A stretch of DNA of 64,000 nt from Patiria pectinifera (Eukaryota > Echinodermata > Asteroidea > Valvatida > Asterinidae), in assembly GCA_029964075.1 (NCBI GenBank), contig CM057142.1, forward strand, positions 32,428,392 through 32,492,391. The letters are read 5' to 3'. Positions 22,601 through 29,610 of the stretch are shown here, in pieces. The translations under genes and the position numbers were made by a program. A model generated the notes under the pieces. The model made no database searches, had not been told where the DNA came from, and worked only from the letters and a program-made list of their open reading frames with translations. The first letter of the stretch is position 1. The number at the start of each line of letters is the position of its first letter.

Positions 22601-22700
22601 TGAGCGCTGGGATATTGTCAAGCAACAAATGGCAGTCACAACACATGCCATCCAATCAGCAGTCAGCACACTACAGGATGTGCTGGCATTCGATGGTTAA
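4457..22700 (+). CDS. FOLH1/NAALADL1-like: Glutamate carboxypeptidase II / NAALADase-like M28 metallopeptidase, 17 exons (whole gene)
   Basis: Spliced product 753 aa, close to human GCPII (750). Type II membrane ectopeptidase with two zinc ions that removes residues from small peptides outside the cell. Layout: cytoplasmic tail 1-16, signal-anchor about 17-40 (ending [10 protein letters not shown]), protease-associated domain split by the peptidase domain, C-terminal helical dimer domain. Zinc ligands are present: H380 (GNHRDAW), D390 (GAVDPSSG), E428 with catalytic base E427 ([11 protein letters not shown]), D456 (INVDSAV), H555 (YPVYHSV). The S1' Arg (NYARVED) is kept, but the positions of human N257 and K699 read W (GWWLPE) and Y (NYYAAD), as in NAALADL1-like members, so strict C-terminal glutamate preference is doubtful. 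All 16 junctions keep frame. Exon 13 has three alternative copies. Specific orthology (FOLH1, NAALAD2 or NAALADL1) is unresolved. Confidence 0.93.
5324..5753. mobile_element. piggyBac-like MITE, 430 bp, TTAA-flanked
   Basis: Ends CCCTAAAGGGGCCGGG and CCCGGCCTCTTTAGGG are near-perfect inverted repeats, and both flanks are TTAA (5320-5323, 5754-5757). TTAA followed by CCC is the piggyBac insertion hallmark. Interior has poly-C and poly-G runs and no coding frame. In peptidase intron 1. Confidence 0.88.
5800..5880 (+). mobile_element. tRNA-derived SINE head fragment
   Basis: GTGGATAGC...GAGCTATGGAT followed by a B-box-like GGATTCGAATCC. The same segment recurs reversed at 39535-39605, so this is an interspersed repeat rather than a tRNA gene. 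Confidence 0.5.
6253..6409 (+). CDS. Peptidase exon 2
   Basis: Acceptor CGACGCAG|GTACTTC, donor AACAAG|GTAAAA, phase 2 to 0. Encodes [12 protein letters not shown]...[19 protein letters not shown], matching the N-terminal peptidase segment of GCPII (YDVLLSYPN is diagnostic). Confidence 0.93.
6442..6836. mobile_element. Inverted-repeat MITE, about 0.4 kb
   Basis: The left end (GGTTAACATAAAC...GGTTGAAATAACCAA) is matched inversely at the right end (TTGGTTATTTCAACC...GTTAACCATG). The interior segment near 6590-6715 (CCACGTGCATCGGCATTTT) recurs reversed at 31860-32035. In peptidase intron 2. Confidence 0.7.
6845..7160. repeat. Tandem duplication, about 175-bp unit, two copies
   Basis: The segment GTTGTGTAGATATATCCCAA...GGCCCCGACGACCTG occurs at about 6853-6945 and again at 7029-7120, diverged by substitutions and small indels. 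Each copy contains TTTATGACT followed by an AT-rich block. In peptidase intron 2. Confidence 0.65.
7525..7700 (-). mobile_element. Possible LINE 3' end, reversed
   Basis: TTTATTTTCACACCAGTCGTGGCC is the kind of 3' end seen on L2/CR1-type elements read on the - strand. No coding part is present. Low confidence. Confidence 0.3.
8592..8720 (+). CDS. Peptidase exon 3
   Basis: Acceptor TTTCATCAG|GTGTCC, donor CCAGAG|GTATAA; 43 codons, phase 0. Encodes [14 protein letters not shown] and [15 protein letters not shown], matching the GCPII segment that leads into the protease-associated domain. Confidence 0.93.
8835..9004. mobile_element. Palindromic MITE, 170 bp
   Basis: Two arms of about 75 bp pair almost fully: AAATCAAATTAGGTTTTGCC ... 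GGCAAAACCTGATTTGATT, with CTCCCGGGTGAAAGTT opposite AACTTTCACTCGGGAG near the centre. In peptidase intron 3. Confidence 0.75.
9026..9173. mobile_element. Palindromic MITE, 148 bp
   Basis: AATAAGCCTCTGTACTGATG at the left is matched inversely by CATCAGTACAGAGGCTTATT at the right; the inner arms TTCCTATG/CATAGGAA also pair. Only 21 bp separates it from the preceding palindrome. Confidence 0.75.
9355..9591. mobile_element. Inverted-repeat MITE rich in CACTC motifs
   Basis: Ends TACTCTCTAAATTCCA and TGGAATTTAAAGAGTA are inverted; inner arms GACGTTTTAGAGTGAAA and TTTTCACTCTAAAACGTC also pair. The right end is about 42 bp before peptidase exon 4. Confidence 0.65.
9634..9762 (+). CDS. Peptidase exon 4: start of protease-associated domain
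   Basis: Acceptor TCTTATAAG|GGCGAC, donor AATAAG|GTGATG; 43 codons, phase 0. [18 protein letters not shown] contains the Arg equivalent to GCPII R210, which grips the substrate carboxylate. Ends with [12 protein letters not shown]. Confidence 0.94.
10688..10969. mobile_element. Long hairpin MITE, arms about 85 bp
   Basis: Left arm CAAGAATCATTCAAATCAC...CTGTCCACGGATCA pairs with right arm TGATCCGTGGACAG...GTGATTTGAATGATTCTTG. Inner GTGTTCTTTCAG/CTGAAAGAACAC also pair. In peptidase intron 4. Confidence 0.75.
11655..11847 (+). CDS. Peptidase exon 5: protease-associated domain
   Basis: Acceptor CCTACAG|GCACTG, donor TAAAC|GTACGG, phase 0 to 1. Contains [15 protein letters not shown] and [16 protein letters not shown]. 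The Asn of human GCPII (N257, S1' pocket) is Trp here. GC-rich relative to its introns. Confidence 0.94.
11915..12035. mobile_element. Head-to-head pair of tRNA-SINE fragments
   Basis: The + strand half has TAGCTCAGTTGGTAGA (A-box-like) and GGTTCAAGTCC (B-box-like). The half just upstream carries a reversed B box (GGTTTGAACC). An intact tRNA cloverleaf is not formed, so this is a SINE remnant. Confidence 0.5.
12248..12338 (+). CDS. Peptidase exon 6
   Basis: Acceptor CCTTTGCAG|CCTTTG, donor CTCGG|GTAAAA, phase 1 to 2. Encodes [20 protein letters not shown] and [19 protein letters not shown] is a family signature. Confidence 0.93.
12747..12836 (+). CDS. Peptidase exon 7
   Basis: Acceptor AATCCAG|CAACATG, donor AAGCAG|GTTAGT, phase 2 to 2. 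Encodes [20 protein letters not shown] and [15 protein letters not shown] matches the GCPII family; NMT and NDS are potential glycosylation sites. Confidence 0.92.
12990..13085. mobile_element. Left-end fragment of a TTAA-GGCCGGTT piggyBac-like MITE
   Basis: TTAAGGCCGGTTCAC at 12986 matches the start of the complete copy at 54337-54542 and of another fragment at 47747. No right end is visible. Confidence 0.5.
13231..13316 (+). CDS. Peptidase exon 8
   Basis: Acceptor TCTACCAG|GAACGTG, donor CCAG|GTAGCA, phase 2 to 1. Encodes [20 protein letters not shown] and IRGEIEP, the strand leading into the zinc-binding core. Confidence 0.92.
13953..14072 (+). CDS. Peptidase exon 9: first zinc ligands
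   Basis: Acceptor GATTGCAG|ATCGGT, donor ATCAG|GTGAGT, phase 1 to 1. [20 protein letters not shown] carries His380 and bridging Asp390, equivalent to GCPII H377 and D387. Confidence 0.95.
14160..14620. mobile_element. Degenerate poly-G/poly-C MITE region
   Basis: Contains GGTTCGAACCCCCCCC and a later CCCCCCCTGGGATCAGGG...GGCCCTGG, resembling the end of a CAGGGCCGTTCC-type hAT-like element. Ends are not both definable. In peptidase intron 9. Confidence 0.35.
15287..15369 (+). CDS. Peptidase exon 10: catalytic Glu
   Basis: Acceptor TGTTAAAG|GTTGGA, donor GTGGAG|GTAGGC, phase 1 to 0. [20 protein letters not shown] contains Glu427 (general base) and Glu428 (zinc ligand). WGAEE matches NAALADL1 rather than the WDAEE of GCPII. 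Confidence 0.95.
15838..16160. mobile_element. Left part of a TTAA-AGGGAATATAC MITE
   Basis: TTAA then AGGGAATATACATCATTTGC and TTTTGCTGTAATTTTCAGAA match the 520-bp copies at 33950 and 41661, including the internal GTCTGGTTC(C) block. The right half is replaced by A/T-rich sequence. In peptidase intron 10. Confidence 0.6.
16452..16583 (+). CDS. Peptidase exon 11: third zinc ligand
   Basis: Acceptor TTTCTACAG|GAGTTT, donor AAGAAG|GTCAGC (non-consensus +3 C); 44 codons. [16 protein letters not shown] carries Asp456, equivalent to GCPII D453. Confidence 0.94.
16653..16961. mobile_element. hAT-like MITE, CAGTGGCGGATCTA ends
   Basis: Left end CAGTGGCGGATCTA, right end TAGATCCGCCACTG. Flanks GGCAGGCC (left) and GGCAGGAC (right, if its first G is shared with the terminal G) agree at 7 of 8 bases. 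In peptidase intron 11, 70 bp after the exon. Confidence 0.7.
17530..17621 (+). CDS. Peptidase exon 12
   Basis: Acceptor TTGGTCAG|GTGCCT, donor CCAAG|GTAATG, phase 0 to 2. Encodes [20 protein letters not shown]. Ends with AG, which needs an A from exon 13 to give Arg. Confidence 0.92.
17769..17893. mobile_element. Palindromic MITE, 125 bp
   Basis: GTGCTTGG...ACTATGTTTAAGACTGGTT pairs with AACCAGTCTTAAACATAGT...CCAAGCAC around a short AT centre. It lies in the intron upstream of alternative exons 13A-C, where a stable hairpin could affect splicing; that effect is speculation. Confidence 0.75.
18287..18514. mobile_element. GGGCGTCGC-type MITE
   Basis: Begins GGGCGTCGCCAGGATTTTTT and shares the AGAGGGGGCA...TTTACACCACT body with copies at 49079 and 60857. 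Right end GGGGCCCAT is degenerate. Sits 138 bp upstream of exon 13A. Confidence 0.6.
18652..18742 (+). CDS. Peptidase alternative exon 13A (S1-pocket cassette)
   Basis: 91 bp, acceptor TTTGACAG|AGTCAG, donor GATCCT|GTAAGT, phase 2 to 0. Encodes residues 514-544, with [15 protein letters not shown] then [11 protein letters not shown]. The second part aligns with the human GCPII segment holding Arg534 and Arg536 of the S1 arginine patch, reading Asp and Tyr here. It resembles NAALADL1 (GAGSDYAPF, SSMDIAYTYD). Followed by a 96-bp intron and copy 13B. Confidence 0.92.
18839..18929 (+). CDS. Peptidase alternative exon 13B (S1-pocket cassette)
   Basis: 91 bp, acceptor CCCTGCAG|AGTCAG, donor GATCCT|GTAAGT. 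The first 51 bases equal 13A; six differences follow, two silent and four giving Ser535Ala, Tyr539Arg and Thr541Arg ([11 protein letters not shown]). The Arg at 539 falls where GCPII has Arg536. Read directly after 13A it starts Ser-Gln-stop, so 13A and 13B cannot both be included. Confidence 0.9.
19024..19117 (+). CDS. Peptidase alternative exon 13C (divergent S1-pocket cassette)
   Basis: 94 bp, acceptor TCTCGCAG|AATCAA, donor TACCAC|GTAAGT, same phases as 13A/13B. Keeps [17 protein letters not shown] but ends [12 protein letters not shown], one codon longer and with two cysteines. Its upstream intron is homologous to the 13A-13B intron. If spliced after 13A or 13B it reads into TAA at 19108-19110. 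It could be a decayed copy, but the frame, both splice sites and the family motif are intact. Confidence 0.8.
20143..20395 (+). CDS. Peptidase exon 14: last zinc ligand, dimer domain start
   Basis: Acceptor ACTAACAG|TCTCTG, donor TTTTG|GTGAGG, phase 0 to 1. [16 protein letters not shown] carries zinc ligand His555; then [11 protein letters not shown] and [15 protein letters not shown]. If all three exon-13 copies are skipped, the frame shifts and reaches TGA within about 20 codons. Confidence 0.95.
20852..20933 (+). CDS. Peptidase exon 15
   Basis: Acceptor TGTCACAG|ATTACA, donor AAAGA|GTAAGA, phase 1 to 2. Encodes [20 protein letters not shown], the helical C-terminal domain. Confidence 0.92.
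20961..21285. mobile_element. Copy of the CTGGACTTTTCCAG hairpin repeat family
   Basis: Contains TCTGGACTTTTCCAGTTCA followed by its inverse, flanked by GACATACAGATCCTTGTC and AAGCCACTCAATATTTG. The same arrangement, reversed, occurs twice in the PLC-beta intron at 37490-38545. In peptidase intron 15. Confidence 0.6.
21524..21616 (+). CDS. Peptidase exon 16
   Basis: Acceptor TTTTCTAG|TTTGAT, donor CTTAG|GTGAGA, phase 2 to 2. [20 protein letters not shown] is nearly invariant in the family. Confidence 0.95.
21652..21961. mobile_element. TIR MITE, 310 bp (ATGGGCCT ends)
   Basis: ATGGGCCTAATGCACGAGTT at the left and its inverse AACT/GACTCGTGCATAAGGCCCAT at the right, with one or two mismatches. 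AT-rich centre. In peptidase intron 16. Confidence 0.75.
22499..22700 (+). CDS. Peptidase exon 17: C-terminus and stop
   Basis: Acceptor ATTTACAG|ACACAT. Encodes [20 protein letters not shown] then a helical tail ending [10 protein letters not shown] and TAA. GCPII has NKY here; this protein has NYY, so the S1' Lys (K699) is replaced by Tyr while the following Tyr is kept. The end GATG|GTTAAT could act as a weak donor (see the candidate exon at 25442). Confidence 0.94.
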
Positions 22701-24426
22701 TCATATTGAGGAGCTGATTGGTCCAAAGAAAAAATATGGCTTGTATAACCCCGAGCTCTCCAAAATCGTACCATAATTTCAATGAGGGCGCTGTTCAAAT
22801 CAGACAATTTTTTTACACTACATTACAGAATAGTGTTCAAATACCCCCTAGCCATGGTGGCTCGGTCCGTATTTTGTGCACAGGAATACATTATAAACAG
22901 TAATATTTTTGGGGGGGGGGAGGGTGTTTGCATTATTTTTAAGGATTTTCTATGAAATTCTTTTTTTTGGAGAGAACTGGGGTTTTTTTTACCCTCAACC
23001 CCCTCCCCCTGATCTGGGCCTGAACAGGTCTCATTTGCAAAACATTTATTTTACAACAGTATATCATTGCATGATTCTTTCCCAATCGTTTAAAAAAAGT
23101 CACAGACAATCAAGAGCAAAAAAAACAAAACAATCATGACACTGCACGCACTAACGGTTCAGTTGGTCAAAATGTGCACTTTATTTTAATAGACTTTACC
23201 CAATAGTACTCCCCACACGCCTCGTCACGTGTGTTTGGTGTTAACACTCATTATAATCAGCTGATGACTCTCAAAAAAGCACAAATACATCCAAAGAGGG
23301 CAGTGCACTCGCTATACAGTACTTTATCTGCCGAGAAATATTCACAATCTATACAAACAGACCTAACCGACTGCAGGGTAGGAATTTACTATCTCAGTGG
23401 CATCCCGCCATCCCAAATTTAACATTTTTAGGGATGTCTATTTCTGACTGACATAACTATTAAAACCTTTTATCAGCTCTGTTTAAGACTTTTAATCATT
23501 TTTTTTTTTTATATTCCTTTTTTTTTTAAATTTGAGTAGACGGAAGAAACTAAATGCTATTGCTTCAGAAGTTTTTGTTTTACATTTTTTTTTCTAAAAT
23601 GCAAAATGAAAATTTGGAGGGAAGAGCAACCATTAAATCTACGTCTAATTGCAAGAAATGCTTTGAAATAATTTGAAACTGCAATTGTAAATAAGCTTGA
23701 ATACCTTCAGGCAAAAAACCAAGACGAAAAGAGGATTGACGTCAACGTGACAGCAAAGATTCAAATATTAAATTTCAATAATGTGTTTGCTTGCTTGACT
23801 CAGGATTTAGGTAGCGATCAAACGGTTGTTAAAACTTTCACAATTCAACAGAAACCATAATTTATAACTCTTTCCAATTTCCAAAAGCCAGATTTGCAAC
23901 CCTCACAATTAAAGAAAAAAAACTTACAATTGGGAAACATCACAGAGTACTGCTTGCATTTGAACGCCATTAAGGAAGCACAGAAAAACTTAACACAAGG
24001 GGTATGATGGTTAATTACTCTGACAAAACAAAACGTGAAATTGTACTTTCACATTACAAAGTTTCCAGATTGCAATATAAAAGATCACATTTGAAAAAGA
24101 CAAGCAGCTATGGTCTCTCCATAAAGAGATGACCAAAAAAAGTCAAAACTATCCTCGGTATTTCCATCCGCATCTTTCATTTTGTCTTCTCAATGCCTAA
24201 AAATGATATCAATATCAGAGTTGTCAGTGAAGGAAACAAGCAATATATGCTACCATTTGCGTTTTTTGGCAACCAAATTATTGGTGTTGAAAAATGTCGT
24301 GTTTTTTTTTAAACTAAACTTCCTTTTCTTCTTTGTCAATGACAGTTCATGTAGGCTACACTTTAACTCCACTTCTGGATTGCGGTATATGGATTTGCTA
24401 GCTGAAGTAGAGCAACACCTAAGGGT
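22701..24426. other. Downstream of peptidase gene; no certain gene
   Basis: AT-rich intergenic or 3' UTR sequence with poly-G/poly-C debris at 22905-23020. Frames of 60-97 codons here look random. Convergent with the PLC-beta gene. Confidence 0.4.
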
Positions 24427-24860
24427 GCAGACCAGTAAATAGGCCCGAAATTGCCTACGCCGGCCAAATCACAATTTGCATGCCCTCAAATTATTAGAGC
24501 ATTTTGATGGCCGTGAGCAATGTAAAAAAGAAGGGTGGAAGCCGTGCAGAGGACAACGAGCTCGTATTTCTGTGAAATTTGGATGAAATTAGGCCCTATA
24601 TGGAGCGTAGGCATCCTTTTTTTCAAATTGGCGATGGGCTTCAGGAATACTTGTAGGGGTGATCATCTTTGGATGGAATTTTCTCCCATTGTCATTGGTT
24701 AACCCCCCCCCCCCCCCCCGGCCGAAAATTAAATATAATGAAATAAGCTTTAATTTGATGTGTGTCTCAAACACCTTGGAGAGTTGTGAGTATTTTGAAT
24801 AGTTTTAGGAAGTGCGCGTAATTATCACTGAGGTCTATGGTAGTCTATTTACTGGTCTGC
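24427..24860. mobile_element. GCAGACCAGTAAAT MITE, copy 1
   Basis: Inverted ends GCAGACCAGTAAATAG and CTATTTACTGGTCTGC. A second copy in the opposite orientation is at 51509-51960. A roughly 45-bp segment (GATTGCGGTA...GCTAGCTGAAGTA) occurs on both sides of this copy. Confidence 0.75.
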
Positions 24861-25441
24861 AAACCTGAAAATACCCTTTGATTGCGGTACCGGCATGAAT
24901 TGGCTAGCTGAAGTACCAACACCTAACAATACCCTTTGATTGTTGCCAACATTCTTACATGTCATGCAGTAAAATAAAAGACAAATTTTTGTAACATTAC
25001 GTATTCTGTTATGCACGAGACTAAGGTATGTTTCTGCAAACTAGTTATGAGGGAATTTTTCAATAGAAAACGTACAAATGCAAAGCATTTTATGTAACTT
25101 AACATTAATCAGTATTATTCACTGTATTTTATATAACTAAAACATTGTTCTATTCGAACTACATTCAAGTAAGCCTAAAAAAATTGACAATCAATTTTCA
25201 TTAAAATTAAAACCCTGTAAATTAACCTCCCAAATAAATGCAATTGTCTTCATTTAAATTAATTTTGTAGTACGTTGAAAAAAAAAGAGCAAAATTTCTC
25301 GAAATTTGCATACACAAATCCTGAAATGAACGCAAACTTCAGAAAGGGACTGCTATAACCACATACAAACTAATTTTATCTTAATTTAATGAAAGACACA
25401 TCACCAAACAGTTTTGATGACTTCATATTTAACATTCACAG

Positions 25442-25554
25442 GTAAATCAGTCAATGGCGACAAGAAGAAAGAAGCGTTCACTCGCCAAGCATTGCTAGGA
25501 ACCCTCCAGGATCCTCCGAAATCCACCATAGTATACAATCAAGTCTTTTTGTAA
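25442..25554 (+). CDS. Candidate terminal coding exon, 36 codons, unassigned
   Basis: A good acceptor (AACATTCACAG) is followed by a phase-1 reading frame: SVNGDKKKEAFTRQALLG, then TLQDPPKSTIVYNQVFL and TAA. Composition and codon choice look more coding-like than the surrounding AT-rich DNA. It could be an alternative last exon of the peptidase: exon 17 has an in-phase potential donor GATG|GTTAAT, giving a tail longer by about 36 residues. That donor is weak and the canonical family ends at exon 17. It could also belong to another transcript. I do not recognise the peptide. Confidence 0.35.
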
Positions 25555-28500
25555 AATAAGAGTGACTTAGCTCTCTGCTTTCCTCAATTCTTTAAAATTC
25601 TTGGTGGATTTTGAAGCATCAGGGAGGGTAGGGTCTATGCCTAGGCATAATTTGAAAAACAAAGTGCCACACAAAATAGCTTTTTGGTCAGACCTATTTG
25701 ATATAAACAATTATAATTCAACAGATGTTGTCAGTGGTATTGTACCGATCTGCCATTGCTTCTGTGCCACATTCTAATAGTGATCTTAACCTGTATAATG
25801 ACAGGCATGCAACTTTTCCTCGGATCAGCTGATTTCTTCTTTCTTTTTACTTCCCATGTGTGCCATTGAAAATAGCAAAAACACTGTACAAAGTCTTGGA
25901 AAGATTTGAATTTCCTCTTGTTTATGACTTCCCAGTTGCATGCCTGATAATGACCGGAACAGTTTGAACTCAAAATAGAGAGGCCTACCAAAAACAGCTA
26001 GTATTTACCTCCTGTTTTTGGAACACATGAAATACAAGGTTTTTAATTTGATTTTACATTATAGGAATACAGCTTTTCAAAATAGATTACCAGATCGAGT
26101 CTTTTGATTTGTCTCAAATTTCAGTATTTGAAAAAAAAAATTACATCAAACTTTATTTTCCAGGAAAATATTCCAGGATTATATCATCGTACACTTAAAA
26201 TGCTGCAACGAAGAAATATAGACACTGGCACAAACAAAAAGACAGGAATAATTGAAAAAGGTAGTTGTGGCAATGGTGGCCTTGAGGTATGTTGTTATAA
26301 AGGTGGGTAACTAGGGGCGTGGCACAATGGGTGTGGCACATACGTAGTAGCAGGAATACATGTTAGGTGGGGTACAAGTAGGGGCGTGGCAATATCAAGA
26401 GGGCGTGGCATCTGCAGGAGTGAGATATGGACACAGTCACACTGTTAGGTGTGGCATTTGAAGGGGTGTGGCCATAGCACACAGAATGGGATTGGTAAAG
26501 GTAGCTTGTGGCAGCATCACACTCTCGGATCGGCCCTAGGTAGGGGGATGAACTGGTAATTAACCACGGCACAGGGAGCAAATAAAATTAGGAGGGGCGC
26601 GGCACCAGCATATCAAAGACAAAGCAAAAGGGGTGTGGCAATAATGCAATGGAGGTATGGCATCACATTAATTTGAGTAAGAAAATGAGGCATTGTCTTC
26701 CGGATATGACCAACAACAAAACTGCACTCTGCCAACTAAATTAGGACTCAAACCCTAACCCATTCGTAACCCCCAAATTACACGACCATTAACAATTCTT
26801 AAAACATAAAAAATAAACTTTACATAATGTATAACATTTCTTCAGCATTCCATGCAAAAAAAAAATAACCAACTAGGTATTTCATAAATTGGCGTCCATC
26901 CTAAACAATAAATTAAATTTGTTTAGCTATTTTGAACAATAATACAACCACCTGTATATACAGAGAGAAGAATATCTTTCATAATAAAAGTTATAATTTT
27001 TTTTTCGTTTAAGGACGAATCAGGAAAAAAACACCGATGAGAATTTGTACATTCTAGCTTGGATATTGCAGACAGTTTTGCGTTCTTCTCACCTAATTAT
27101 AAAACTCTACACCACACATCCTAAATATAAAGTTCTATCATTCATTATTTTTTTTTTAAGTTTAAATTTCACATTTGATATTATTATTTATACTGACATG
27201 ACTTAATATAATGAATTACTTTGACTTATACCCAAATTCCCTCTTAAATCTAACTTAAAAATGCAACACTGTACCCCCGACTACTAAATAAAAAAGTATG
27301 AAACTAGTACGAAACTAGGTCTTCTTTTATCTTTTTCAGGGCTTAACACTCTCCAAAATACCAAAAATATTACAAAATAATATCGGTAATAAATAAAATT
27401 CTACTAAACGGAACCGTAGTGAGCCCTGTATGCAAAACGAACTATGAACAGTATGTACAAGCATGACAAGTAACCATGAATACGGCCAATGACTTCACTA
27501 TGAACACTTTGTCAATAGTGCCTGTTCAAACTCTATCATGCATTGGGTATGCATTTTTTTTCCTTTCGCAAAAACACGTGAGGCGACTTAAATGGCTCTT
27601 TTACATAAAGAAAAATGAAGAGGGAAACAGAGGCGAGTTCAATTATTCCCCACGATACTTTGACGACAAAACTCCTTTGGTAGTGACTTTTAGCTAAGAT
27701 TTGGAGAGAAAAAAATACACCCCAACATTATTTACAATGCATAAGTCTACCGGTATCAAACAAAAACCAATAATGCATTCGGATTTCAAATAAACAGTGA
27801 ACACATTTGCTATCAAAAAAAAAATTCTTTAAATTTCCTGGGGGGGGGGGGGGTTCGGAAGATGGGGCGATACAATGCACCATGTATACAGAATTTCTTT
27901 GAAAAAAGATCCTACGAATGTATCTTTATCATAAACAAATATATGTACACTGCATCAAAAATGATTCATTATATATAACCTTTTAAAACGTCGGATTATC
28001 CCTATGTACCTATGAAACACAGAATACACACAGTACGTAACGTTTGGTTTACTGGGATTTCAAATACCTAGACATGTTAGCGTTCTTGTCTTGTCTATTT
28101 ACACATATTTTGTTTGTTTATTAATTTTTTTAAATTTTTTTTTGAGTCAAGGTTATGGTCTCTGTTAACTGTATCTCATTACTTGACTGTACATATTTAC
28201 AACGTGTGTTTTTGTCAGTCCGAATTCAACTTCCGTGATGATATTTTGAGGAAATGTACATTTTTCTACTTTCCAAAAATGCAAATTTTCTCAGCAAAGG
28301 ACTCCTTCATGGATCTCTCCCAATGAACAAAGTAAGCGGAAATATACAACACTCTAGTTAAATTCTTCAGAATTAAAACGTGAAATTTTTAAAAACAGTA
28401 CTGGACATAAAATTTGGTTTATTTTATTCAAATACTTAATCTAGAATCTTTTTTTTTTCTTGAAAAAAATTAGCACACAATGATATGAATAAAAAATTCT

Positions 28501-29538
28501 CAAGGTATTTGAATACAATTACTAACGAATACAATTCCTCTTTAAATTTTGCTTTGAATTACAATTCCAAAAACGAGAAGACACAAAAAAACACCAACAA
28601 ATTGACTGATGAAAATCCAGTTCAATATTTGAGGCGGTCTTTGAATCAAGGGAGTACAAGAATACTAGAGTTTGGGATTTTCCTGATTTTTTTTCCCCAA
28701 AACAAATTTGGCAAGAAATATAGTATAGAAAGTGGAGCTGTGCATTCGATAAAAGATTCTACATAAATGATGAAAATGATGACGATTCAATAAATAATTT
28801 TCAATATTAATTCACTTTTGCAGCACACATCAGAAAAATACTACTGCGTAGAAGTTTGGAGAAATTCAACCACTGGCTTTTTTCTTTGGATCCATACAGA
28901 TATCTCTAAAAGCTGAATTTCTAATAATCATTCAACCCAACAAAAAAAATTGAACTCCATTTTTCCATATTATAAAACTCTTATAAAACTCCAATTTCAT
29001 ATCCGTCATGCACAGAACAAGTGATGGCTCTTTCCCATTTTTTTAACAGAAAAATCATTAATTATATTTCCTAAAAACATTTTTGCCCGAGTATATATAA
29101 CTTACTGAACAACAACTGATGTTAGTGAATGAAGGTTTCTTTTAATTCTTCTTCAATGGAGGTAACAAAATAATTGTAGTCATTGTAATTCTCACTGAAA
29201 AAAAAAACCCCACAAGCAGACGAAATCATGAATTCTGACTAAGTTTCGACTGAATTAAATTTTATTGAAGGACAAACTACCATGTTGAATGTGTATCAGT
29301 AATCATCATTTCTTATTTAATAAACACCAAGTCATTTCGACAAATAAGTTTTTTATTGGCGAGTACAAATGAACTGCAGTTGACGCCCATATTTCAGTTT
29401 CCAATCCGTCTGGTTCCCTTCTTGATTCGTTGTCACTGCGTGTGTTAGAGGGTGAGGGTGACAGACTGGCGGGGTGAGTCTCGGCGTAGCGTCTTTGGAT
29501 GTTTCAGTGTCGTAAGGTCTCAACAAATTGGTCAGGTC
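25555..29538. other. AT-rich stretch, probable PLC-beta 3' UTR and flank
   Basis: Apart from the GGGCGTGGC cluster, about 4 kb of AT-rich sequence lies directly downstream of the PLC-beta stop (29539, - strand). No coding frame is convincing. Candidate poly(A) signals (TTTATT on +) are too frequent to choose between. Confidence 0.4.
26305..26665. repeat. Cluster of GGGGCGTGGC-like motifs
   Basis: GGGCGTGGC/GGGTGTGGC variants recur about nine times in 350 bp (e.g. near 26313, 26391, 26401, 26462, 26596, 26629), spaced 10-135 bp. It may be a degenerate minisatellite; the motif also resembles KLF/Sp GC-boxes. Confidence 0.5.
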
Positions 29539-29610
29539 TCATACCACAGCCTCGACTTTGCTGTTGGAGTTATTGGTCTCTGTCAACTTGGCCTTGTGCG
29601 CTTCAATCAT
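29539..29610 (-). CDS. PLCB4: PLC-beta last exon and stop
   Basis: Acceptor [40 protein letters not shown], then TGA at 29541-29539. GTG|GTATGAG just before the stop could be a donor for an alternative tail. The terminal AVV might act as a hydrophobic PDZ ligand; that is speculation. Confidence 0.85.
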   Translation of the reverse strand: MIEAHKAKLTETNNSNSKVEAVV

